From NCBI RefSeq assembly GCF_000003815.2, contig NC_049988.1:14126400-14190399 (forward strand): 64,000 nucleotides of DNA, read 5' to 3'. Of the stretch, positions 54,342-64,000 are shown in pieces. Within the stretch, counting starts at the first letter, position 1. Each line of letters starts with the position of its first letter. Made by a program: the position numbers and the translations under genes. The DNA comes from Branchiostoma floridae. Its lineage: Eukaryota > Chordata > Leptocardii > Amphioxiformes > Branchiostomatidae. A model generated the notes under the pieces. That model saw only the letters and a program-made list of their open reading frames with translations, was not told the origin of the DNA and did not search any database.

Positions 54342-55077
54342 TGTAACAGTGGTGTTCAAGGACTGCTAAACCGAAGACGCCTAACGGCTTAAGCCCTTTG
54401 GCCGAACGGTTTGCACGTTCGATTTGTGATCCGGCTGCCCAGGTTCGGCGCGGGTTCGAATCCCGGGAGTCGGGGTGTTGTTTCTTTCTGTTCTTACTCG
54501 CCCCTCTGGTTGTTTCACTGGTTCCCACGCCGGCCCTGTGATTAACAGGCTAGTATGTGCCACACAGGGATGTCGAACTCGGAGATTCGAGGACGAATCT
54601 TGAAAAGAAAAGGGGGAGTAGTGTAACAGTGGTGTTCAAGGACTGCTAAACCGAAGACGCCTAACGGCTTAAGCCTTTATGGCCGAACGGTTTGCACGTT
54701 CGATTTGTGATCCGGCTGCCCGGGTTTGGCGCGGGTTCGAATCCCGGGAGTCGGGGTGTTGTTTCTTTCTGTTCTTACTCGCCCCTCGGTTGTTTCACTG
54801 GTTCCCACACCGACCCTGTGAGTAACAGGCTAGTATGTGCCACACAGGGATGTCGAACTCGGAGATTCGAGGACGAATCTTGAAAAGAAAAGGGGGAGTA
54901 GTGTAACAGTGGTGTTCAAGGACTGCTAAACCGAAGACGCCTAACGGCTTAAGCCCTTTGGCCGAACGGTTTGCACGTTCGATTTGTGATCCGGCTGCCC
55001 AGGTTCGGCGCGGGTTCGAATCCCGGGAGTCGGGGTGTTGTTTCTTTCTGTTCTTACTCGCCCCTCTGGTTGTTTCA
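54342..55077 (+). repeat. 2.6 tandem copies of a 280-bp tRNA-like unit
   Basis: Units start 'tgtaacagtggtgttcaagg' at 54342, 54622 and 54902 (period 280); the third is cut off at 55077. Each holds a tRNA-like segment with box A TGGCCGAACGG (54399, 54680, 54959) and box B GGTTCGAATCC (54453, 54734, 55013). A Ser/Leu-type long variable arm can be imagined, but the acceptor and anticodon stems do not pair well. I call it a tRNA-derived repeat with an intact-looking internal Pol III promoter, not a tRNA gene. Confidence 0.85.
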
Positions 55078-55092
55078 TAATGTTAGTTACAT

Positions 55093-55726
55093 CAGGGGTG
55101 CCTAAGCATTTGCACGAACCCTATGAAATTCGTACGAATATTATGTGATACACACGAATCACTATGCGAAAACGCACGAATATTATGAAATTCGCACGAA
55201 TCACTATGCGAAATCGTACGAATTTTATGAAATTCGCACGAATCACTATGTGACACACACGAGCCTTATGTGATTTGCACGATCCTTATGCAAAAAACGG
55301 CGGCCGGGAGGAGGCATGATTTTGAGCGTTTCTACCCGAGATATTTATATTTCAAGGCATGGAATGGACATTTACCGTCGCAAAGATGTATTTGATAGCC
55401 TGTGAGCTACTGTTTAGCTTCATTTCGGCGTGTTACATCGTATTTTCAGTCGCCGAAGCGGCGAAGTCGCCATCTTGAAAATCCCGCTCCGTCTGTCACG
55501 TGACCCCGCCAGTGGTTGCGCAATTTCGCATAAGGATCGTGCAAATCACATAAGGCTCGTGTGTGTCACATAGTGATTCGTGCGAATTTCATAATATTCG
55601 TGCGTTTTTGCATAGTGATTTGTGCGAATTTCATAATATTCGTGCGTTTTCGCATAGTGATTCGTGTGTATCACATAGTATTCGTACGAATTTCATAGGG
55701 TTCGTGCAAATGCCTAGGCACCCCTG
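55093..55726. mobile_element. 634-bp foldback transposon with TACAT duplication
   Basis: Starts CAGGGGTGCCTAAGCATTTG and ends with its near-perfect reverse complement at 55726; the arms extend about 200 bp inward. Flanked by TACAT on both sides (55088-55092, 55727-55731). The arms consist of repeated 'gcacgaatcactatgcgaa' / 'cgcacgaatattatgaaatt' modules. The ~220-bp centre is unique, GC-richer and has no coding capacity. The CAGGG terminus recalls hAT, but the visible duplication is 5 bp, so the superfamily is open. Confidence 0.85.
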
Positions 55727-55731
55727 TACAT

Positions 55732-57180
55732 AATCAAGGAGGTTAAAAAATGACTTGTTTGCAAGTTACACGTTACGTAATACCACTTCTACTTTATGAT
55801 AAAATTGCACAAAGTCACGATTTGCACAACATCAGCAGGCCCTGATGTAGCTCATTGTATGTAGAAATTATCAAACATAAATTGTGAAGAACATAAATGA
55901 CTCTGTGCTGCACAAACTGGATATACTATGAACTATGTTATGATCATCACAAAAACTTGACAGTAGATGTGAGTTGGGGCCAAAAATTGGACTTGGAAGT
56001 ATTCACCGTTCAGCAAAGGCAATAGGATACACAGTACATTCTTCTTTATTTGCTATGACATGGATCTTTCATTAAAATCTGTAAATCTTTTTGTAAAATA
56101 TGGGTTAGCGCCCACCTTCCCACACCTACATCTCATACTGTAACGTTACAGTCAGACACACACTAGTATGACTCACCGCCCATGCTTGGTACCACCCACC
56201 ACTGCACAGTATCAGTAGGAGATGATCAAATCATTTTAGCTCAATGATTCTTTTCAAGAAACAATTCTTGCTCAAACCACAATGACAACTTTAATAGATA
56301 CATTCTTGCTTCCAAAATTGAGAGTTTCCCAATATAAATGTAGTAAGCAAGAATCCTGAAGAGTACTAGTAATACTGCATATATATCATATATTTGCACT
56401 TTATAACTAGTTTCTAAAATGAATGCATTTTTGTGTGTTATCAAAGTGCTAAGTATAGATTCTATAGAAGAAACAAACTGAAGATTTGCGTGTTTCGATG
56501 ATATCAACTTCTTTACCATTGCATAGTACTGAATAGAACAGACTGCAAATGCAGTCAGATACATGCATATGCCGACACATTGCACGGCAATTTTAAAACA
56601 ACTAGTAGGGAAAAGGTCGGTGCTTTTTGTTGTTCACCTAGCTAATCCAGCTTTACCCCTTCTTTTATGTTGAAAGCAGTCTCACACTCTATTTTGAGCC
56701 TACAAGTAACTGAAGTATGTCATTTCATGCAACAGGTCCCATAGTTGTTTTTTTGTACTTCTTGGTCTGCCTAAGGCTATTCTAGTTTCTATAGTATTCA
56801 GTATTAGAATTTATTTATCAGCTGGCATTGCATCCTATGACTCTAATCTCTTTTCTGGTTCTTTTCTAAAAAAAGTTTCCCATGTTGATGAGGTTTACTT
56901 TTGTAATTTCACATACTAGTACATTGATATGCAACAAGAGATTTATTTTCAGAAGGCACCCAAAAGCTAGGATTATTCCTTCTAATGACTTGTCCCTCTG
57001 ACACACAGAACAATGTATGCCCCCCTAGGGACAGGTCGCATACCCTGCATTGATCTGTGTTGTTAGTGGATCATCCCTCCTTATTGGAGACTGGTACAGG
57101 TGTTACCTATTGAACTGGGGAATTGGCATGAAAGGATTGGAGATCCTGAAGACAAGAGACAAGCAAGAGTATTAGTCATC
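55732..57180. other. Intergenic, nothing recognised
   Basis: About 1.4 kb of AT-rich DNA between the foldback element and the CR1-type fragment. No splice-bounded exon, inverted repeat or RNA gene that I can support. Confidence 0.5.
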
Positions 57181-57204
57181 GAGCTGGGACAGTATTAAGA
57201 TCTG

Positions 57205-57602
57205 GCAGCTTGCAATAGATGTTTCAAGACCTGCAGTGGCGTCCTCTCTCCGAAAGGAGGAGGAACGCCCGCCTCACCTTCTTTTACAAGCTAGTTAATA
57301 ACAAGATTAATATAGACACACAGAACCTACTGATTCCGACCCAAGGGCGAACCCGAGGCAGCCATCAACATAAGTACAAACCAATTTTTGCACGAACAGA
57401 CACATATAAGTATTCATATTTTCCTAGAACGATTCCTGAGTGGAATTCCCTGCCTGGCGCGGTAGTAAGTGCTCCCACAGTTGAGAACTTCCGCGCCAGG
57501 CAGGAGGGCTGCCCGCCCTAACCCGGGACCTCAGCTCCCCCCCCCCCTACTTTGCCCCTCGCGGGGTTATATGGGGGTAACCCATGATGATGATGATGAT
57601 GT
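57205..57602 (+). mobile_element. CR1/Jockey-type non-LTR 3' fragment with (ATG)n tail
   Basis: Encodes DLQWRPLSERRRNARLTFFY ... KYSYFPRTIPEWNSLPGAVV, aligning with the end of the ORF in the fragment at 17.5-17.8 kb (DLQWTSLEDRR ... LYFPRTIVDWN). Stop at 57519-57521, then a short GC-rich 3' UTR and a (ATGATG)n tail at about 57586-57602, the simple-repeat 3' end usual for CR1 elements. Strongly 5'-truncated. Confidence 0.85.
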
Positions 57603-58109
57603 TTCTGTCTTTTGTTTGTTGTAAACAAAATATCATCACCAGAGATATACACGTAGACCTTTACTTTAGATTTACAAGTAATCCTTTATATTAGCTTGCC
57701 TCAAAATAACAACATTGATTTGGGATGGCACAGGTAGGGATATACTAGTGAGGTTAAGTTATTTCAATCGTTGAGATATTACTACTTTGTCCCTTTGTTT
57801 GAATCACTTTTGATTTGCATAAATGTGAGCCTGATTTGATCACACTTCAATACTGCCCACCCTACATTGCCAGTGCCTAGATAGGGGCCAATTTAGCCCT
57901 GGACAGCAGATTTTGTGCTACACAGACAATACGGATGTGTATGATAAGTATTTATACAGAAACCTTCTCGTTGTTTTGGGGAGTACACACCAAGGAGTAA
58001 CATATATATTGTGACAATGTGAACATCTTCACTTGATTGATAGACTTTGTGTTATTTCCTGTACAGGTTGATGGGAATGCTGAGGTGCTGATAGACTGCT
58101 ATCATCACC

Positions 58110-59990
58110 ATGGAAACTGTTGTTGCCGTGGCGATCGCCATCTTGGCAGCCATCTTTGTGGCCTCGTTGATTTCCCTGCTGTTGGTGTGTAAACAGAAGT
58201 ACTGCGGAAGGGCCGACCTGTACAAGCAGAGTCTGGCTATCAAGTAAGGGTTTCTACTTACTTACAGTTACACTAGCCTTGGAGAGAATGACAGTCCTGG
58301 ACATGACAAGGGATAAAAAGTGTACTCTTAAGCCACTTTCATACCAGGCTTTGCAAATCTGGATTCATACTGAATAGTGATGTGGGATTGATCCAGATTC
58401 AGTCTAAGTTGTTGTTTTTCTCCCGGTCCACTGCCAATTGTTGGTACCAAAGAAGAAAAAAAACTCTGAAATGCCTCAGAAATGCTCCTATAGTTGTCAG
58501 ACTTTCTGTAATTATGTTTGTAAACAACCTTTCATAAACAACGTCGGATATCACATTATTGGAAGTGAAAATACAGTTGTAAAAAAAGATCATTTCAATT
58601 TGGGCAAGTGAAAAGTTGGTTTGGGCAAGTAAATTTTCTGTGTGCTTGCCCGACTGGACAAGTGAATTTAGGAAAACTTGTCCTATCCTGTTAACAATGC
58701 AGTTATTGACCTGTTATCCCTCCAGCCGCCCCACAGTGGAGCTGGTGAGTGCTATGGAGACCCACGGGGAGGTGTCAGATGTGGAGCTCACCAACGTGGC
58801 CTTCACCCCGGATATAGACGACATTCTGGAGAATGAGGCCTGGATAGATGATGCATCGTGAGTTGGGCTTTACTTTGGAGCCTTCGTCTTAACATCTTTC
58901 TGCAAACATTTGTATGCTGAATGATTCATGAAGATATGTGTCGTACATCATACAAATATTATCTTAGATTATTGGCAGAGTTGTAGCATTGCTTTAAACA
59001 TAGAAAGTAAGTAACAGTCAACTGTATATTTGTAGCTGTTGCAGGTACATTGTATGATATGCATATGACATGCGAATACCTGTACCTTGTTGATGCTATT
59101 TGAACACCATGTGAATGTTGTATGAGCATCATGTGAACACCATGTGAACATCATGTGAACATCATGGGAGCACCATGTGAACATCATGTGAACACTATGT
59201 GAACATCACATGAACACCATGTGTACATCACATGAACACCATGTGAACATGATATGAACACCATGTGAACATTATGTAAACACCATGTGAACATCCTGTG
59301 AACACCATGTGAACATGTCCATGTTTCTACCCCAGGGGACTGATCCCCCACTGTCTGGCCATCTTGAAGACGTGTCACCAGCTGACGGAGAAGCTGGTTG
59401 GCATGACGATGAACAACTCCCAGATCCGCAGTCAGGCCGACCTTGGAGAGGTCGTGGTGGTGGCGAAGAGAATCAGTCCGAGGTTTGTCATTTTCATGAT
59501 TGTTTGCACTTCAATCTGCTGTCAGTTTGTGGTGTCAAGTTGTGCCATATTGCTTTTAAAAATTTGATGCATTGGAAGACAATGTTCCTAATCTAAATGT
59601 TTTTTATTGCAGGGTGGACGATGTGGTCCGTTCCATGTATCCTCCTCTGGATCCCAAGTTGCTGGAAGCTAGGTAGGTATTATGAATTCTGATAAAAGAG
59701 AACATTTGTTTTACTTGAATGTAAGTTCATCTGTGAGCAATCAGGATCCGGCGTGCCAGGATTTTAATGATATATCATCATGTTACAGGTCTACCGCCCT
59801 GCTCTTGTCAGTCAGCCATCTTGCCCTGGTCACAAAGAACGCCTGTAAGATGCCAGGATCATTGGACTGGATCGACAACTCCATTTCTGACATGGAGGAG
59901 CACATGTCTGTCCTACGCCAAGCCGCCATGTCCACCGAGGAACAGACGCCATCAGAGGCGCTGGAAGAACCACAATCCTCACAGCTGTGA
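58110..59990 (+). CDS. TMEM98: TMEM98
   Basis: Single-pass ER membrane protein; vertebrate TMEM98 binds MYRF and limits its self-cleavage, and is linked to eye size. Five exons: 58110-58243, 58726-58857, 59336-59482, 59613-59672, 59789-59990; 675 nt, 224 residues (human 226), all phases consistent. Transmembrane helix ~4-27 (METVVAVAIAILAAIFVASL onward) followed by CKQKYC, then a soluble domain with ILENEAWIDDASGLIPHC, VVVAKRISPRVDDVVRSMYP and ALLLSVSHLALVTKNACK. The ATG at 58110 gives the conserved METVV start. Poly(A) candidate AATAAA at 61306-61311, implying a 3' UTR of ~1.3 kb. Confidence 0.96.
59100..59322. repeat. 11-bp minisatellite in TMEM98 intron 2
   Basis: About 20 degenerate copies of an 11-mer 'aacaccatgtg' / 'aacatcatgtg', ending only about 13 bp before the acceptor of exon 3 at 59336. 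The array therefore occupies the branch-point/polypyrimidine zone. Confidence 0.9.
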
Positions 59991-60032
59991 AATAACAAGA
60001 GTTTGCAACATTCAAAGGGACTGCCAAAAAAC

Positions 60033-60212
60033 AGTTCTCAAGCAACTGGATATGATTTTGGAAATGGGCAGAGGTTTCAATTAGCATCCACTAGTTTTTG
60101 TCAGTGACATGTTGAAACGACTGACTGTTTCCAAAATCATATCCAGTTGCTTGAGTAACTGCTTTTTGGCATATCTTAGTACCTGGATGCCTAATCTTCA
60201 TCGACGTATTCA
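60033..60212. mobile_element. MITE with 'CTCAAGCAACTGG' arms (copy 3), in TMEM98 3' UTR
   Basis: 'ctcaagcaactggatatgat' near 60037 is mirrored by 'atatccagttgcttgag' near 60140-60156; the right flank carries 'acctggatgcctaatcttca' and 'tcgacgta' as in copy 1 at 6.0 kb. It starts within 50 bp of the TMEM98 stop codon, so it is probably transcribed in the 3' UTR as a foldback RNA. Confidence 0.7.
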
Positions 60213-61950
60213 AAGGAACTGTTAAACTATTAAAGTGTATGCTGATTTTAGTTTGACTGGTTTATATGCTGGTTTCAAGCTAGAACAGCTCATCTTATGT
60301 GAAAATGGAAGGTTAGTTGAGGGTTGAGAGACCACAACAGAGATCAACATAGCAAGTGTCAAATCATGACAAATGAAACTTGCGGTGACGCAAAATGTTA
60401 CATTACAGATTGCTAACTGTATTTACAAGTTGCGATGTGGAACATTCCAACTTTTTTAATGCCAGTAAAAATACTTTAACTTGTAGTACTATAACTTGTA
60501 GTACTAACAGTATTGGAGTAGTGTCTTATATATCATACCAAATAGTGTCTTAACTATAATGTTGTCATAGATGTGTTAGAAGTTCTATATTTTTTCAAAG
60601 CCATGGAGCTGAGGGTCTTTATGGGGCTTAAAAGGACCACAACACAATTGTATATACACATGTTAACAATGTGAAAGGATACCATAATTTGCTAATAGCA
60701 AGGGGTTTTCTGTTTCTTTCATGAAAGGGAAATATCTACATGAACTTAATGCAAAAGTAATGTTGCTGTCATATATAGATAAAGTGGCATAGGTATTGCT
60801 TCACTTGTAGTCTCTTTAATAGTGTCGTCAACAAAAATAGCAAATCAAATATCCATATGCATCTTGTTGGGAGTATTGCTTTGTACATGAAATGCTCATT
60901 AAATTGTGTACCTTGTATTGGTAGAGACGAGAGAATATGTTGATATCTCCAACATGGCTCTTTACAGGATACATACTACATGGATGTAATACTGGCAGAA
61001 GCCCATTATACACAAATAAGAGAAACATGTGACAAAACATTTAGGATAGGTCAGAAATCATAGATCTGTCAATTCTCGAAAGGAAAAGAAATAACAAAAG
61101 GTACAAGATGTACAAGAAGTGCCTGAAGATTCTTCTCCATTGTTTATTTCTTATCTTACTACACATGTACAAAATGTAATTGCCACCAAGTTTGCTAAAA
61201 GCAATGGTGTATTTTTTATACAAACTTTCCTTTTGGGTATCTATGTTGGGAGAGGGTTTGAAGAATGAGGTGGTGTTCTGTCAGAAGTCATTTTTATGCT
61301 GTTCAAATAAAAGATAAACTTTCTAGATAAAAAGATGTTAAAAGTCTTACCCAGACCACTATGTACAAAGTCTGCACTATTGAAGTTTTATTAGTTTAAG
61401 ACAGCCAACATGGACATGCTATTAAATTGTTTTTCAAAACCGCTGTTGCTGTTTTGTGAGTAAACTTCATTTGTGGGTGTTGTATATTGGAATGCATTTT
61501 GTAGTATTGCCTAGCACGCTAAATTAGGATTTCACTCTCCAACTTTTCTTGCTGTAACTTGGTTAACATTAAGTCCATGACATTTTAAAGTGTTGCACTA
61601 GTGTAGTGTATACAAAGGGCCCGGCCGGATGTTTGGCGAGCGAGATTTTATCACACTACATACTGTAAGCTTGAATTGGGAACTGTGACATGCCTTGCTA
61701 CAGTAATCCGCTAGATGTCACTAGTGCACAGGTAAACGGTCTGCTTGGACGATAACACTATATTGGAGGGCTTTATATATATAAACAAACGCTGTATCTT
61801 ATATCCTTACAAATTCAGTTATATTTCAAATAAGCCATCAAAGAATGCAGGATTTGAGTAATTTAATATTCTAAGCTACAGATTGAAATCATTGATACTA
61901 AAATGTAAGCGTTATTTTAATCCACCCTACCTGTTTTGTAAATGAAACAA
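60213..61950. other. TMEM98 3' UTR and flank
   Basis: AT-rich non-coding DNA with the poly(A) candidate at 61306-61311; after that, about 0.6 kb leads into the promoter of the next gene. No additional gene recognised. Confidence 0.5.
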
Positions 61951-62082
61951 TCCGTCCCACGATACAACATGGCGGCGAAAAATCAATCTTGAAACGAATT
62001 TTCCAACAGGCGAGCACTTTTCTTACCAACTGTAAAGTTAGAGGATAATCTGAAGACCCGAACTGTTCACAAGGAGTCACAG
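61951..62082 (+). other. Probable non-coding first exon of the Cosmc-like gene
   Basis: Ends in a strong donor, GTCACAG|GTAAGTTT (GT at 62083), 0.9 kb before the coding exon. It includes 'acaacatggcggcgaaaaa', which would start a 7-codon upstream ORF ending TGA. Its left edge is not defined; the coding exon has a possible acceptor CATACAG at about 62965-62971. Confidence 0.45.
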
Positions 62083-62464
62083 GTAAGTTTTGTCAGAAAG
62101 ATCGAGTATAAAATGTGCTAGGAACGCTTGTTAGTGGTGTAAGTACTAGCGTTAACGATATATGATGACGTTAACTTTATATCACTCTGGTGCGTAAACA
62201 AAACATTATTTTGGGTGGGAAGGGCAAATAAAGTTGCGTGACTTTGTTACTTTCTCATAAAGTTTATCTCAAGTTTCATCTTCAAATGGACAATTTCTAA
62301 CATTGACAAAACAGTAGCAATCTGATCGCTTTGGACTTGGAGAGATCAAATCGTGTATAATTTCAGCTCCGCCCCTCCCCCTCAGTTAGACTTGGTTAGA
62401 CATGAAACTAAAATTAGAAAATATACATACATGTATAACTGTTAAGTTAAGTTAGTTAAACCCT

Positions 62465-62750
62465 TCCCGCGCCAAGGACGGTGCCCATTTCTGGCGCATA
62501 GGGCGGTGCCCATCTCTGTTTCGTTAGCCCTGGGCCACACACAACGCAATCACTACAGCAGGGGGCTAGTCCACTGGTAGTGGTGTGTGTTCAACTTCCA
62601 TACTCTTTCCCGAATGCTGAGTGCTAAGCAGAGAAAGCAGCATGTACCATTTTTATAGTCTTTGGTATGACTCGGCCGGGATCAAACTCACGACCTTCCG
62701 AATGCAAGGCGAACACTCTACCCACTAGACCATTGCACCGGCTATGTATA
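62465..62750 (-). mobile_element. tRNA-derived SINE
   Basis: On the minus strand the head reads 'ATGGTCTAGTGGGTAGAGTG' (box A-like) and 'GAGTTTGATCCCGGC' (degenerate box B), followed by a ~200-bp body with two copies of 'ggcgcatagggcggtgcccat'-related sequence near its far end. Stems do not fold into a functional tRNA. It lies between the first exon and the coding exon of the Cosmc-like gene. Confidence 0.6.
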
Positions 62751-62973
62751 ACTGTTACTTCATGTTATTGTCACTGTTTCATGACAATTTTAATCTCTGT
62801 AATAACTCCCGGGCTACAAAAAGGTATTTAACTTTTAAGTTTAAGTTTAACAATAGATGATGTTCAAGAAGACGATGCAAACATGCTTTTATTGTTGCAT
62901 TAGCCTTGTCACTGGTCAAATCATTTAAGCCAATCACTAAATGACATTGTATCATGCTAGACCACATACAGAA

Positions 62974-63765
62974 ATGGGTGCCCCGCCAAGTGTGCTGCGT
63001 TGGGTGACGGTTGTCGGTGGTTTGGGCGCGGGGGTCCTCATCCACCTCATGATGACCCAGATCCAGCATAACGGAGTCTTCGAAAACTCCTACATGAGAC
63101 ACCGCACCATCCACGTGGCCAAGGAGGAGGTGTCCCGAGTCTACATGAAGCAGGACGCCATGGAGGACAAGTTGTCCCGTACGCGGGTCCTCTGCCTCGT
63201 CATCTCATCACCGAAGGGTAGGTCCAATCGCGAACACATCAGCTCCACATGGGGTCGACACTGCGAGAAACTTTTGTTTGTCCACAACAAGAAAGAAGAG
63301 GACCTCCCAACGCTTGTGTTAGACCAGAAGGACTCTGAGGTCAACAAGAACTGGATGAGCCACAAGATCATGTTTGAGAAAGTCTTCACAGAGTATGAGG
63401 AGAAGTATGATTGGTTCTTTGTCATTGAGGACACTTCGTGGGTTATCATCGAAAACTTGCGCTACTTTCTCCTGACATACAACAGTACCTCTCCTATTTA
63501 CTTTGGGCACATTACGGCAGACAACTATCCCGACAGAGGCGCTGGGTTTGTCGTCAGTCAAAAGGCAATACAGCTGTTACATCTTGTGTTCGAAGATGAC
63601 AAGCTGTGTCCGGATGACAGCAAGCTGATGGGGGCGAAGAATCCGGATCACCACCTAGCAAAATGCCTGAATAATGCAGGGGTGGAGATCGGAGACAGCC
63701 GAGACATCCGGGGCCGCCAACGATTCAACTTGGAGACGCCACAAGAGCTCATCAGTCACAACCAG
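62974..63765 (+). CDS. C1GALT1C1: C1GALT1C1 (Cosmc)-like, first coding exon, incomplete
   Basis: Member of the core-1 galactosyltransferase family (GT31), type II membrane protein of the early secretory pathway. 264 codons to the donor AACCAG|GTGGGT. Signal anchor ~9-27 (VLRWVTVVGGLGAGVLIHLM). The segment YDWFFVIEDTSWVIIENLRY followed by FLL and IYFGH aligns with Cosmc and, like Cosmc, lacks the DDD/DxD metal-binding motif of active C1GALT1 (which reads DADWFLKADDDTYV there). That supports a chaperone rather than enzyme role: Cosmc folds C1GALT1 in the ER. It also keeps GDSRD, which I associate with C1GALT1 rather than human Cosmc. Start chosen at the ATG giving a typical short cytosolic tail; an in-frame ATG lies 11 codons upstream. 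The 3' exon(s) are right of the window. Vertebrate Cosmc is intronless in its ORF, unlike this gene. Confidence 0.82.
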
Positions 63766-64000
63766 GTGGGTGGTCATGGGCCTTGTGTAATGCTTTTTGC
63801 CTTTCATTGTCCATTTCATGATGCTAACAAAACCATCTTTTATTCATTCCAACTTGCCTTCCTTGCTCATGGCAAAAATTCCCTTGTTGAGGACATTAAA
63901 AATAAAAAAAAAGAAGGAAAATTCTAGAAAAAGGAATTTTCCACAAAAATATTGTTTTGCAAGAAAGTGGTAGAAACAGAAAAAAACAATATCCTGGTTC

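Noticed and set aside
54380-55030. Three functional tRNA genes
   Set aside because: A and B boxes are good but acceptor and anticodon stems do not pair; they are parts of a 280-bp tandem repeat.
62640-62750. tRNA gene on the minus strand
   Set aside because: Box B is degenerate and the stems mispair; better read as a SINE head.

Overview
This is an animal (eukaryotic) genomic window. Genes are split by GT-AG introns, introns and intergenic DNA are full of short inverted-repeat transposons, tRNA-derived repeats and CR1/Jockey-type non-LTR fragments, and the proteins are metazoan. The mixture (vertebrate-like single-copy orthologues, an expanded death-domain receptor type, dense palindromic MITEs) fits an invertebrate deuterostome, most likely amphioxus (Branchiostoma). 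The species is an inference, not something the sequence proves.

Layout: (1) 1-1.1 kb, + strand: the 3' exons of BLOC1S1, whose first exon lies left of the window. (2) 5.0-27.1 kb, - strand: complete ZMYND11 (BS69) with winged helix, PHD, bromodomain, PWWP, coiled coil and MYND in 12 coding exons plus a non-coding first exon. Its long introns hold most of the mobile elements and a 14 x 46-bp array built from the edge of its own PHD exon. (3) 27.6-38.4 kb, + strand: complete FTCD in 13 exons, 541 residues, starting within about 0.6 kb of the ZMYND11 5' exon, so the two probably share a bidirectional promoter. (4) 39.1-44.1 kb (-) and 48.4-52.4 kb (+): two head-to-head paralogues coding for single-pass membrane proteins with a UNC5-type ZU5-UPA-death tail. 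One has an Ig ectodomain, the other a short mucin-like stalk. (5) 54.3-57.6 kb: tandem tRNA-like repeats, a 634-bp foldback transposon and a CR1-type fragment. (6) 58.1-60.0 kb, + strand: complete TMEM98 in 5 exons. (7) 62.0 kb to the window end, + strand: the first coding exon of a C1GALT1C1 (Cosmc)-like gene that continues to the right.

The housekeeping genes have unrelated roles (lysosome-related organelle biogenesis, chromatin reading, histidine/folate metabolism, membrane regulation, O-glycan initiation) and there is no operon logic. The less ordinary parts are the head-to-head ZU5-UPA-death receptor pair, the splice-donor-bearing tandem duplications in ZMYND11 and FTCD, and the foldback and hAT-like elements with intact target-site duplications. 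Exon boundaries were derived by hand from splice consensus, reading phase and remembered family similarity. In nearly every gene the phases add up exactly.
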